Of a stretch of DNA of 64,000 nucleotides, positions 50,445 through 58,861 are shown one piece after another. The position numbers were made by a program, and so were the translations under genes. This stretch comes from CAVRUD01 sp963849635 (GTDB lineage Bacteria > Chloroflexota > Chloroflexia > Thermomicrobiales > UBA6265): the NCBI GenBank assembly GCA_963849635.1, contig CAWKIA010000029.1, forward strand, positions 104,803 through 168,802. The letters are read 5' to 3'. Below the pieces are notes generated by a model. That model was given only the letters and a program-made list of their open reading frames with translations. It searched no databases and was not told the DNA's origin. Position 1 is the first letter of the stretch; every line of letters starts with the position of its first letter.

Positions 50445-52139
50445 GTGAACCGAACGATCAATCGACGTTTGTTCCTGGGCGGAGCGGCGGGCGGTGCGGC
50501 CGCCTTGGCAGCCGCGCGCTTTGACGCGATGGCGGCGGCAGGCGGCGCCGGCGGCAGCCGGGCGCGAATCCTGAGCCAGGAGATCGAGCCAGGCGGCACG
50601 CTGACCTACGGTCTCAGCGGTGACCTCGATGGCAACCTCGATCCAGGAGTGACCCACTTCGACACCGCGATTCGCGTCTCGCTGAACATCTGCGAGCCGC
50701 TGGTCTGGATGCCGAACGAGGGCGAGATTCTCCCGGGTCTGGCCGAGAGTTGGGAACTGGCTCCTGACGGCCTCTCGTACACCTTCAAGCTGAAGCAGGG
50801 TGTCACGTTTACCGACGGCACGCCATTCAACGCCGAGGCGGTCCAGTTCAGCTTCGATCGCGTGGTCGAAGCCGACAAGATCACTGCCGATGGCGGCACT
50901 CCTGATCCAGAGAAGGTCATCGTCGCCGGTCAGGCCCACGACCAGATCGGCACCTACGTCGACTCCGAAATCATCGACGACTACACCATCAAGATGAACC
51001 TGAGCGCCCCGTTCTCCCCGTTCCTGACCGGGCTGAATGGTTACCTGGGTATCGTCTCCCCGACAGCGGTCGCAGAGATGGGTCTGGCCGAGTTCAACCG
51101 CGCTCCGGTCGGCACCGGACCGTACGTCTTCAAGGAGTGGGTCGAGGCCGATCACATCACCCTCACCCGCAATCCGGACTACAACTGGGGCTCCTCGTCG
51201 TTCGACAACCAGGGCGCGGCCTACTTCGATGAGGTGATCTACAAGATCATCCCGGATGCCTCTGTCCGCACCGGCACCCTGCTCTCTGACGAGACCCAGT
51301 ACATCGACGAGATCGACGCCCTCCAGAAGGAGGATGTCGAGGCCAATGGCGATGTCGAGATCGTCGAGCGGGCGCAGCCGGGTTCTGGTTGGATCATCCT
51401 CGTCAACCTTTCCCGCCCGGAGAGCCCAGTCGCCGACGTCAATGTGCGCAAGGCGCTCCACTACGCGATCGACAAGACCGCGTTCTCGGAGGCCGTGTTC
51501 GGTGGTCTCTTCCCGCCGGCCGCGTCCCCGCTGATGAAGCCGACCCTTGGCTACGATCCGGCTACGGAGGCGATGTACTCCTACGACCCGGAGATGGCGG
51601 CCTCCCTGCTGGACGAGGCAGGCTGGGTGCTCAACGGCGACATTCGCGAGAAGGACGGCAAGAAGCTCGAGTTGTACTTCCCGAACATCGACCGCCCGCG
51701 CGATAACGCCATGACTACCTTCCTCCAGGGCGCCTGGCGGGAGATCGGCGCCGACGTCACGGTCGAGCCGCTCGAGCGCGGTGTCTACACGCAAACCTGG
51801 AAGGAGGAGAACAACTACGACTTCTCCTTCATGTGGTTCTCCTACGCCGACCCGGACGTGCTCCGCACGATCTTCTATTCGAAGAACGTCGGTGCCTTCA
51901 ACCGGGCGCAGTACAACGACCCCGATGTTGACAAGATGCTCGAGGACGCAGCCGCAAGCTCCGTCAACGAGGAGCGGATCGCGCTGTACTCCCAGATCCA
52001 GATCAAGGTCCTGGAAGAGGCGGTGACGATTCCGCTCGTCGACTCGTACGTCTTCAACGCCAAGCAGACCCGGCTCCAGGGGGATATCCTGGACTACCTG
52101 GCCTCGTACGTCTGGTTGAACAGCGCGCACTTCGAGTAA
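50445..52139 (+). CDS. ABC transporter substrate-binding protein, family 5 (peptide/dipeptide type)
   Basis: A 564-residue extracytoplasmic solute receptor. It has a Tat-like signal (NRTINRRLFLGGAAGG) and the SBP_bac_5 signature: EPLVWMPNEGEILPGLAESW, GLSYTFKLKQGVTFTDGTPF, then FKEWVEADHITLTRNPDYNW and VRKALHYAIDKTAFSEAVF. Ligands of this family are peptides, sugars or glutathione. The GTG at 50445 is five bases after AAGGAGG; the ATG at 50430 would place the binding site inside the gene. The permeases follow. Confidence 0.92.
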   Translation: MNRTINRRLFLGGAAGGAAALAAARFDAMAAAGGAGGSRARILSQEIEPGGTLTYGLSGDLDGNLDPGVTHFDTAIRVSLNICEPLVWMPNEGEILPGLAESWELAPDGLSYTFKLKQGVTFTDGTPFNAEAVQFSFDRVVEADKITADGGTPDPEKVIVAGQAHDQIGTYVDSEIIDDYTIKMNLSAPFSPFLTGLNGYLGIVSPTAVAEMGLAEFNRAPVGTGPYVFKEWVEADHITLTRNPDYNWGSSSFDNQGAAYFDEVIYKIIPDASVRTGTLLSDETQYIDEIDALQKEDVEANGDVEIVERAQPGSGWIILVNLSRPESPVADVNVRKALHYAIDKTAFSEAVFGGLFPPAASPLMKPTLGYDPATEAMYSYDPEMAASLLDEAGWVLNGDIREKDGKKLELYFPNIDRPRDNAMTTFLQGAWREIGADVTVEPLERGVYTQTWKEENNYDFSFMWFSYADPDVLRTIFYSKNVGAFNRAQYNDPDVDKMLEDAAASSVNEERIALYSQIQIKVLEEAVTIPLVDSYVFNAKQTRLQGDILDYLASYVWLNSAHFE

Positions 52140-52253
52140 CGGAGAGCCGTCAGCCGTCAGCTATCGGCTATTGGCTTCAGGGTAGCGGCGGGTCGTTTCC
52201 CGCTAGCGCCTGAAGCCTTGGCTAACAGCCGAGGCTGTCAGCAAAGGGAACAC

Positions 52254-53178
52254 GTGACCACGTATATCTTGAGACGGCTCCTCCAGGCGGTGCCGGTGCT
52301 CTTCGGGATCTCGGTCTTTACCTTCCTGATGCTGTACCTGACCCCTGGAGATCCGGTCTCCATCATCGCGGGTGACAAGCCGATCTCCCAGGAGCAAGAG
52401 GACCAACTCCGGGTGAAATATGGCCTGGATGGCCCACTCTGGGAACGATATCTCGACTACATGGGGGGCGTGCGTCCAGGGAGACTTCGGCGAGAGCTTC
52501 CGCACGGACCGGCCGGTGACCGATTCAATCGGGGAAGCGCTCTGGCCGACCATCCAGCTGACGATCGCCGGGCTGTTCGTGGCGGTCGTGCTGGGCATTT
52601 CACTCGGGATCATCGCCGCGATCTTCTACAACACGTGGATCGATACGCTGGCGATGGTGGTGGCGCTGCTGGGCGTCTCCATGCCCGTCTTCTATCTCGG
52701 CCTCCTCCTCCTCTTCGGGTTCTCGTTTGAGATCCAACTCTTTCCGGCGACGGGATCCGGTGGGTGGCAGCACCTGATTCTGCCGGCGATCACCGTCGGG
52801 TTCGCCTCTTCGGCGTACATCGCCCGGCTGGTGCGGTCGTCGATGCTGGAGACCCTCCGCCAGGACTACGTGGTCACTGCGCGGTCGAAGGGGTTGCGCG
52901 AGCGGGTCGTCGTCCTCCGTCATGCCCTTAAGAACGCGCTGATCCCGGTGGTGACCTTCATCGGGATCCAGTTGGCTGGGCTGCTCAGTGGGGCGGTGGT
53001 GACGGAGCAGGTATTCTCCCGGCCTGGGCTGGGCCGGGTCGCCGTCACGGCGATCGGCAATCGGGATTTCCCTCTGATCCAGGGGACGGTCCTGATTACC
53101 GCCGCGATCTACGTGTTGGTGAACCTGCTCGTGGACCTTTCTTACGCGATCTTCGATCCGAGGATTCGATATGGGTGA
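52254..53178 (+). pseudogene. ABC transporter permease, DppB type, frameshifted
   Basis: A permease of about 307 residues with six membrane helices. The first 75 residues (TTYILRRLLQAVPVLFGISV, LTPGDPV) are in one frame. The rest (QGDFGESFRTDRPV, SMPVFYLGLLLLFGFSF, the EAA-type loop ARSKGLRERVVVLRHALKNA) is in another. The break is at CGTCCAGG (about 52477), where one surplus C explains it. The GTG at 52254 follows AAAGGGA. It overlaps the next permease by eight bases. Confidence 0.85.
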
Positions 53179-54085
53179 GTCCGGGGTGATGCAGGGAGCG
53201 GCCCTACGCACCGAAGCAGCACTTGTCCAGGTCGGGCGGCCGCGGACGCTCTGGCGCGACATGGCCAACCGCCTGCGCCGCAACCCGAGCGCGATGGCTG
53301 GGGCGGTCATCTTGACGGTGATGATCTTCCTCGCGGTCTTTGCCCCGGTGCTGGCGCCGTATGACCCGATCGATCAGGACTCGCAGGCGATCCGGGCAGA
53401 GCCGAGCCGCGATCACCTCTTCGGTGCCGATACCTTTGGACGGGACGTCTATTCGCGTGTGCTCTACGGGGGGCGCAAGTCGCTGCCGATCGGCCTCGTC
53501 GCGGTCGGTATCGCGGCGATCGTCGGAGTTTCAACCGGGTTGGCGGCGGGCTACTACGGCCGGTGGTTCGACACCGTCATCATGCGTTTCGTCGATCTGA
53601 TGTTGGCCTTGCCCGGGATCTTATTGGCCCTGTCGCTGGTCGCGATCCTGGGGAGTAGTCTGTTCAACCTGATGTTGGCGGTCGGCATCGCCGCGATTCC
53701 AGAGTACACCCGGGTCGTGCGCGGGACGGTGCTCTCGGCCCGGGAGACCGAATACGTCACTGCGGCCCGAGTCTCCGGCGCACGCGACACCGCCATCATG
53801 TTCAAGCACATCCTCCCCAATGTGCTGCCGCCGGTGATCGTGCTGGCGACCCTCGGCATCGCCGGCGCCATCATCCTCGGTTCGACCCTCTCCTTCCTGG
53901 GTCTCGGCATCAAGCCGCCGACGGCCGAATGGGGCAACATGCTCTCCGACGGCCGCTCGATGATGCGCAACTTCTGGTGGGTCTCCTTCTTCCCCGGCCT
54001 GGCGATCATGCTGACCGTCCTCGCCATTAACTTGTTGGGGGATGGGCTGCGGGATGCGCTGGACCCGCGGATGCGGGGGCGGTAA
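53171..54085 (+). CDS. ABC transporter permease, DppC type
   Basis: A 304-residue permease. The N-terminal DppC motif LRRNPSAMAGAVILTVMIFL and APVLAPYDP, the FGADTFGRDVYSRVLYGGR loop, the EAA loop (ARVSGARDTAIMFKHILPN) and GIKPPTAEWGNML are all present. It forms the channel with the DppB-type protein. No ATPase genes follow; the operon ends at a hairpin. Confidence 0.92.
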   Translation: MGESGVMQGAALRTEAALVQVGRPRTLWRDMANRLRRNPSAMAGAVILTVMIFLAVFAPVLAPYDPIDQDSQAIRAEPSRDHLFGADTFGRDVYSRVLYGGRKSLPIGLVAVGIAAIVGVSTGLAAGYYGRWFDTVIMRFVDLMLALPGILLALSLVAILGSSLFNLMLAVGIAAIPEYTRVVRGTVLSARETEYVTAARVSGARDTAIMFKHILPNVLPPVIVLATLGIAGAIILGSTLSFLGLGIKPPTAEWGNMLSDGRSMMRNFWWVSFFPGLAIMLTVLAINLLGDGLRDALDPRMRGR

Positions 54086-54121
54086 GTCGCAATCCGATCA
54101 AATCTCTGAAGACGTTGCAGT

Positions 54122-54147
54122 GAGCCCCAGGTTGCGACCTGGGGCTC
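54122..54147 (+). terminator. Hairpin after the ABC operon
   Basis: GAGCCCCAGGT-TGCG-ACCTGGGGCTC, an 11-bp perfect stem, 37 bases past the permease stop. There is no U-tract. Confidence 0.6.
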
Positions 54148-54292
54148 CGCCGTTGATGAGGTAACCGACTCGGGGACGACCGCTGTTCCCGCTTCTTCGT
54201 TCAAGAAGCGGTCTTGGTCACCTGCTGAGTCCGCCGGAGCGGTGGGCGATCTGCGATTGACACGCGGAACGCGCTGGAAGATAGTTAAGTCC

Positions 54293-54634
54293 GTGGTTAA
54301 CCAATATGCCCCACTGGATGTGATGTTTCAGGCGCTGGCGGATCCGACCCGCCGGGCAATGGTGGAGCGGCTTAGCCGAGGGCCGGCAACGGTCAGCGAG
54401 CTAGCACAGCCATTTGCGATGTCGCTTCCTGCCGTGGTGCAGCACTTGAAGGTGTTGGAGGCGAGTGGATTGGTGATATCGGAGAAGGTTGGGCGGGTGC
54501 GGACCTGCCGGATGGAGCCGGCGGCGCTGACGCTGGTAGAGCAATGGATCCAGCAGCGGCGGCAGAGCTGGGGCCAGCGGTTCGATCGGCTGGGAGCAGT
54601 GCTGGCCGCGGGTGAAGATGAACCGGGCGCCTAG
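54293..54634 (+). CDS. ArsR family transcriptional regulator
   Basis: A 113-residue winged-helix repressor of the ArsR/SmtB fold without Cys metal sites: FQALADPTRRAMVERLSRGP, VSELAQPFAMSLPAVVQHLKVLEASGLV, EKVGRVRTCRMEPAAL. This subgroup nearly always pairs with an AHSA1/SRPBCC gene, as here. The GTG at 54293 begins the conserved part; an in-frame GTG at 54242 is also possible. Confidence 0.9.
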   Translation: MVNQYAPLDVMFQALADPTRRAMVERLSRGPATVSELAQPFAMSLPAVVQHLKVLEASGLVISEKVGRVRTCRMEPAALTLVEQWIQQRRQSWGQRFDRLGAVLAAGEDEPGA

Positions 54635-54690
54635 GAGCGAACGACGAAGGTTGTCCCGAACCCAACACATCAGTCCGATGAGAAGGAGCG

Positions 54691-55164
54691 ATGGTGAGCG
54701 AGCGGTCGGTGACGCATTCGACCTTCGAGATCGAGCGCCATTACGACGTGGGGCCCGCGCGGGTGTTGGCGGCTTGGGCCGACCCGAGTATCAAGGCGCG
54801 ATGGTTCGCGGGACCGGATGAGTGGGATCGGCATGGATTCGAGCAGGATTTCCGTGTCGGGGGCCGGGAGAGCAGCCGCAGTGGGCCGCCGGGTGGTCCA
54901 GTCCACATCTTCGACGCGCGCTATCACGATATCGTTCCGGACGAACGAATTGTATTCACCTACGACCTCTCGCTTGACGAACGTCTCATTTCGGTTTCGC
55001 TGGTGACCGTCGAACTCCAGCCAGATGGGAACGGCACACGGATGGTGTTTACCGAGCAAGGAGCCTTTCTCGACGGTTCCGACGATGGGCGAGAACGGGG
55101 GCGCGGGACCAGTGAGTTGCTGGACGCACTGGAAGCGGAGTTAATTCGTCAGCAGTCTCCGTAA
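54691..55164 (+). CDS. SRPBCC (AHSA1-like) domain protein
   Basis: A 157-residue START-like protein: FEIERHYDVGPARVLAAWAD, IKARWFAGPDEW, IVFTYDLSLDERLISVSLVTV, MVFTEQGAFLDGSDDG, then RGTSELLDALEAEL. These proteins have a hydrophobic pocket and are co-regulated by the neighbouring ArsR repressor. AAGGAGCG precedes the ATG directly. Confidence 0.88.
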   Translation: MVSERSVTHSTFEIERHYDVGPARVLAAWADPSIKARWFAGPDEWDRHGFEQDFRVGGRESSRSGPPGGPVHIFDARYHDIVPDERIVFTYDLSLDERLISVSLVTVELQPDGNGTRMVFTEQGAFLDGSDDGRERGRGTSELLDALEAELIRQQSP

Positions 55165-55363
55165 AACATCTGCCATGACTCTGAAGTTGGCTCAATTAGG
55201 TACAGCCAGCGTCTGACGTAACCGCCCAACAAATCGCCAATCAATGCAACGGAGTGCAAAGGCTCCTTCAGTGGAAGAGCCTGCACTTGCGCACGCCTTG
55301 TGGACGTCAGGGTCGAGAGTTGCGCTCCTGGACTGGTCGCGACGGATCGAAGGAAAAATCGAG

Positions 55364-55846
55364 ATGACGGCGAATGACGAACGAACGATGCACCTTCCCA
55401 CTCCTGGGCCGGAACACAAGCTGCTGGACGTGTTCGTTGGCAAGTGGATCAACGAGGGGCACACGGTCGCCCGGCCGGGGGCGCCGTCGGCCAAGATCCT
55501 GACGAGCGACATCTACGAGTGGGCGGTGGGGAAATTTCACATCGTGCACACCGCATACGGGCTCGGCGGCGGGGTGCCGGGCGGTGGCACCGAGATCATC
55601 AGCTACGACTCCGCCACCGGTAAGTACCGCTCGGACTTCTTCGACAGCTTCGGCAACTACAACCCTCACGAACTCACCCGCCAGGACGGCAAGTGGATCT
55701 GGCTCGGGATGTGGGGCAGCGAGTGGCACCGGGCGACGGAGGTCTTTAGCAACGACGGCACAATCCAAACGTGCCTGCACGAACGCTCCGACGACGGGCA
55801 TACATGGGAGCCGTCGATGGAGATCGTGCTGACGAAGATCATCTAG
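55364..55846 (+). CDS. DUF1579-like protein
   Basis: A 160-residue beta-barrel protein: PGPEHKLLDVFVGKWINEGHT, YEWAVGKFHIVHTAYG, IISYDSATGKYRSDFFDSFG and the C-terminal WEPSMEIVL. It resembles DUF1579 and related lipocalin-like proteins of unknown role that often accompany AHSA1 and DHFR-like genes. The ATG at 55364 follows AAGGA; the open frame from 55244 lacks support. Confidence 0.75.
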   Translation: MTANDERTMHLPTPGPEHKLLDVFVGKWINEGHTVARPGAPSAKILTSDIYEWAVGKFHIVHTAYGLGGGVPGGGTEIISYDSATGKYRSDFFDSFGNYNPHELTRQDGKWIWLGMWGSEWHRATEVFSNDGTIQTCLHERSDDGHTWEPSMEIVLTKII

Positions 55847-55957
55847 AGCCTGTGCGGCGTGCGGGTGTTCGTCACGCAACTCGACCCACTGTTGTCGATT
55901 TTTTGATCGGCCATTCGACTACGTTGTGTACGACTTGAGTTCGCAAGGAGGAACACA

Positions 55958-56606
55958 ATGGGACGCATTGAGATCGATCTGTTCACCACCCTGGATCTGG
56001 TCGCCCAAGCGCCAGGTGCCCCGGAAGAGGACCTTGAGGGCGGCTTCACCTTCGGGGGGTGGCAGGCGCCGTTCGCGGACGATGTCGTGGGGGAGCAAAT
56101 CCAGAACGGTATCGCCGCGATGGACGCGCTGTTGCTGGGGCGAAAAACCTACGACATCTTCGCCGGATATTGGCCAAATCAAGGAGGATGACTTCGCCGG
56201 CGGGATCGCGGGCAACCTCAACCGTGTGCCGAAATACGTCGCGTCGCGCAGCAAACTGAATCTCGCGTGGGCCGGTTCGTCGCAGATCGGACCGGACGTC
56301 GCGACCGCGGTCCGCGAAATTCGCGATCGGCACGAGAACGTCCACGTGATCGGCAGCCTCGATTTCGTGCAGACGCTGCTCACGGAGCGCTTGTTCGATC
56401 GCCTGAATCTGTTCGTGTATCCCATCGTCCTCGGCTCAGGCAAGAAGGTGTTCGGTAGCGGGACGGTGCCGTCGAATCTGACGCTCGCCGAACCGGCCTT
56501 CAGTTCACCGACGGGAACCGTGCTGCTCCATTACGAGCTGGCGACGGGCGTGCCGGTCACGGGTGATATGGGCAAGGACAATCGCGGACTCGATTCCGCC
56601 GAATAG
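55958..56606 (+). pseudogene. Dihydrofolate-reductase-like (RibD C-terminal family) protein, frameshifted
   Basis: About 215 residues read in two frames. Frame one: MGRIEIDLFTTLDLVAQAPG, MDALLLGRKTYDIFAGYWPN. Frame two: DDFAGGIAGNLNRVPKYVAS, HVIGSLDFVQTLLTERLFDR, LFVYPIVLGSGKKVFG. The break is near 56185, just after NQ. The group (YyaP/YwjB-like) binds NADPH, but its substrate is unknown. AAGGAGG lies directly before the start. Confidence 0.8.
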
Positions 56607-56849
56607 CGCGCGGTAGGCACCGTCTGAGACGTGGCTCATGCTCACACGGTGAGACACACCAGCAGATGCTCGGGCCTGATCGGTAGCTGGGTGGGAGCGG
56701 TACGCCGCGGGGCGTGCAACGCAGTTTCGTCTGCCTGATGCTCCATCGCGTCGTCTCGCTGCTCGGTCAACCGTCAACTATCTAGGCTCTAGCAGGTGTG
56801 CCGCAACGAGCGGTACCGGAATTCCTGGAAAAGAAAGGGCGTGTGCCTG

Positions 56850-57417
56850 ATGCGTAAGGTTGTGCTGCTGATGCATGTCTCGCTGGACGGGTTCGTGGCC
56901 GGGCCGAACGGAGAGTTGGAGTGGCTCGTGGCGGGAGGTGATGTTCACGACTACGTGCAGCGACGGATCGATCAGGTAGACACGGCGATCTACGGGCGAG
57001 TGACGTTTGAATTGATGGAGAGCTACTGGCCGGCGGTGCCGGACAGTCCGGAGAGCACACCGGCCGACATCAAGCACGCCAATTGGTACCTGAACGCGCA
57101 CAAGATCGTATTCTCGCGCTCGCTGGATTCGGTTGACCGTCAAAACACCCGGGTGATCAGTGACAACATCCGCGAAGAGATCGCGGCGCTGAAGGAGCAA
57201 CCGGGCGGGGACATGATGATTTTCGGGAGCCCGAGTATTGCGCAGGAATTCATGCGGTTAGGGTTGATCGATGAGTACCGGATCCAACCTAAATCCGATC
57301 GTCGTGGGTGCGGGAATCCCATTCTTCAAGGACGTCACAAACCAGTTTGGCCTGAGATTGGTGGAGGCGACGCCGTTCGAGTCGGGGGTGATAGCGCTGC
57401 ATTACGACAAGGGCTAA
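56850..57417 (+). pseudogene. Second dihydrofolate-reductase-like protein, frameshifted
   Basis: About 188 residues read in two frames. Frame one: RKVVLLMHVSLDGFVAGPNG, YGRVTFELMESYWP, MMIFGSPSIAQEFMRLGLID. Frame two: LNPIVVGAGIPFFKDVTNQF, then GVIALHYDKG and TAA at 57415. The break is near 57284 (GATCCAACC). It is a distant paralog of the preceding gene. Confidence 0.8.
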
Positions 57418-57592
57418 GCAGCAGGGCAGACCTCGCCGAGACTTCCACGGCACATAGTGGTCAGATCAGTGGCCGACCGGCGGACGTCGCCAGCAATGCT
57501 CGGTGACGTTCGTTGGGCGACGGCCGTCAAACTTGGCCGCATGCGTCGTCTGTATCTCAGGACATTGCGGGAGCTCAGCGACCACCGGCCGG

Positions 57593-58212
57593 TCACCGCG
57601 TTCTCGCCGCGTGCCGCCCCGTGTCCCACTGCCCGGCGACCAGCCGCTCCAGCTCGCCCACCGTTCGCTCCAGCTCCTTCGACCAGGGGGGTGGGCTTCG
57701 CCTCCGCCGCCCGAAAGGCATCGACCAGCGCCCGGTAGTACCACAGCGTGCCGTCGCGCCCGCCCCGGAAGCGACTCCCAGAGCGCTTCGCCAAGCAGGC
57801 GGTAATCGGCCAGGATCGACCGCGCGTTATGCAGCTTGTCGGCGGCCGAGACGAGGCGGACCGACGGGGAGGCGTCGCCGACGTGCGCGACGTAGGCTTC
57901 CTTGCGCTGCCGCCACGGAGGCTTCGGTTCGGTGTCGGTGTCGGTGCAGCCGTCAACGATGGCGACGACGCGCTTGCCAAAGCGGCCGAGAATCTCGGTG
58001 CGGGTCGCGGGACCGCCCTGGTCCTCGACGGCGTCGTGGAGCAGGGCGGCGATCGCCTCGTCCTCCCCGCCCCCGTATTCCAGCACGATCGCCGTCACCG
58101 CCAACAGGTGCGCGACGTAGGGAATTTTCGTGCCCTTCCGTTTCTGGCGGGCGTGGAGCCGGCTCGCGTAGGCGAAGGCCCCGTCGAAACGAGTCGAGGG
58201 GATTATCGTCAC
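57593..58212 (-). pseudogene. HD-domain (RelA/SpoT-hydrolase-like) protein, frameshifted
   Basis: About 204 residues over three frames. The HD core is intact in the first frame: FAYASRLHARQKRKGTKIPY, AHLLAVTAIVLEYGG, IAALLHDAVEDQGGP (the HD pair), RLVSAADKLHNARSIL. After a surplus base near 57774 it continues as FRGGRDGTLWYYRALVDAFR, and after a second near 57679 as ELERTVGELERLVAGQ. The motifs match Mn-dependent phosphohydrolases such as small alarmone hydrolases. The GTG at 58212 follows AAAGGAGG. Confidence 0.8.
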
Positions 58213-58392
58213 AGCGCCTCCTTTGTCCACGTCTTGCGGCGCGCTACGCCGCTCTGCGTCCGTCCGCCGTTCGTCAGCCGCGACTGAGCGGGTTCGTTGG
58301 CTTCCCCGCTTCTGTCGCTGAGCCGCCGTCGCGGCCCGTGCTCCTTAGCGATATCGACCACGCACGTCCGCAATACTAAACGGAGTTCCCTA

Positions 58393-58512
58393 ATGCATGT
58401 GAGTGACTTAGGGAACCCGGACGAACTTGTTGTCATCGCCGAGTCCTTCAACTACGACGACAACGACAATCCGACCATTGAGACGGCCCAGGCGACCGTC
58501 GAGGTGCGCTAG
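58393..58512 (+). CDS. 39-residue microprotein, unknown
   Basis: A short acidic peptide, MHVSDLGNPDELVVIAESFN then YDDNDNPTIETAQATVEVR. GGAG sits seven bases before the ATG, a good site. Codon use is GC3-rich like its neighbours. No family is known to me. Confidence 0.4.
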   Translation: MHVSDLGNPDELVVIAESFNYDDNDNPTIETAQATVEVR

Positions 58513-58820
58513 GCCGGCGGGGCCTCGCGTACATCCAGCGAAATCCTGGTTGATGCGTTGACGACCTTAGCGATCGTCTGATGACTCACCCCAACCAGCG
58601 CCGCAATCTCGCCCAATGGGCGGGCCTCCGCGAGATGACAGATCGCATCGCGATCGTTGGACGTCAAGCGGCGCGGGCGAGCGAACTGTTCGGCCGCTCG
58701 TCCAGAGACCCCGACCGAGCGGCAGTCCGGCGCCTCGGCGACCCCCCACCCAAGCGTGGTCGTGACGCAACCGCGCGAGCGACCCCGGGCGCTGCGTCCA
58801 GAACGTCGGCGACCATCACC
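58509..58820 (-). other. Possible small HTH protein, broken or misread
   Basis: The C-terminal 55 residues look like a helix-turn-helix of the resolvase/transposase kind: RPRRLTSNDRDAICHLAEAR then PLGEIAALVGVSHQTIAKVV. Upstream, coding potential moves to another frame (MVADVLDAAPGVARAVASRP). A frame break near 58670 is possible. Low certainty. Confidence 0.35.
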
Positions 58821-58861
58821 GCCGCCATTCGCGCGGGGCCGGGCCGTCGATGGGCGGTAAG

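Noticed and set aside
50403..52130. Minus-strand ORF of 575 codons opposite the ABC receptor gene
   Set aside because: It is the antisense shadow of a clearly conserved family 5 substrate-binding protein; the product is Asp/Val/Gly-rich with no domain, as expected for GC-rich antisense frames.
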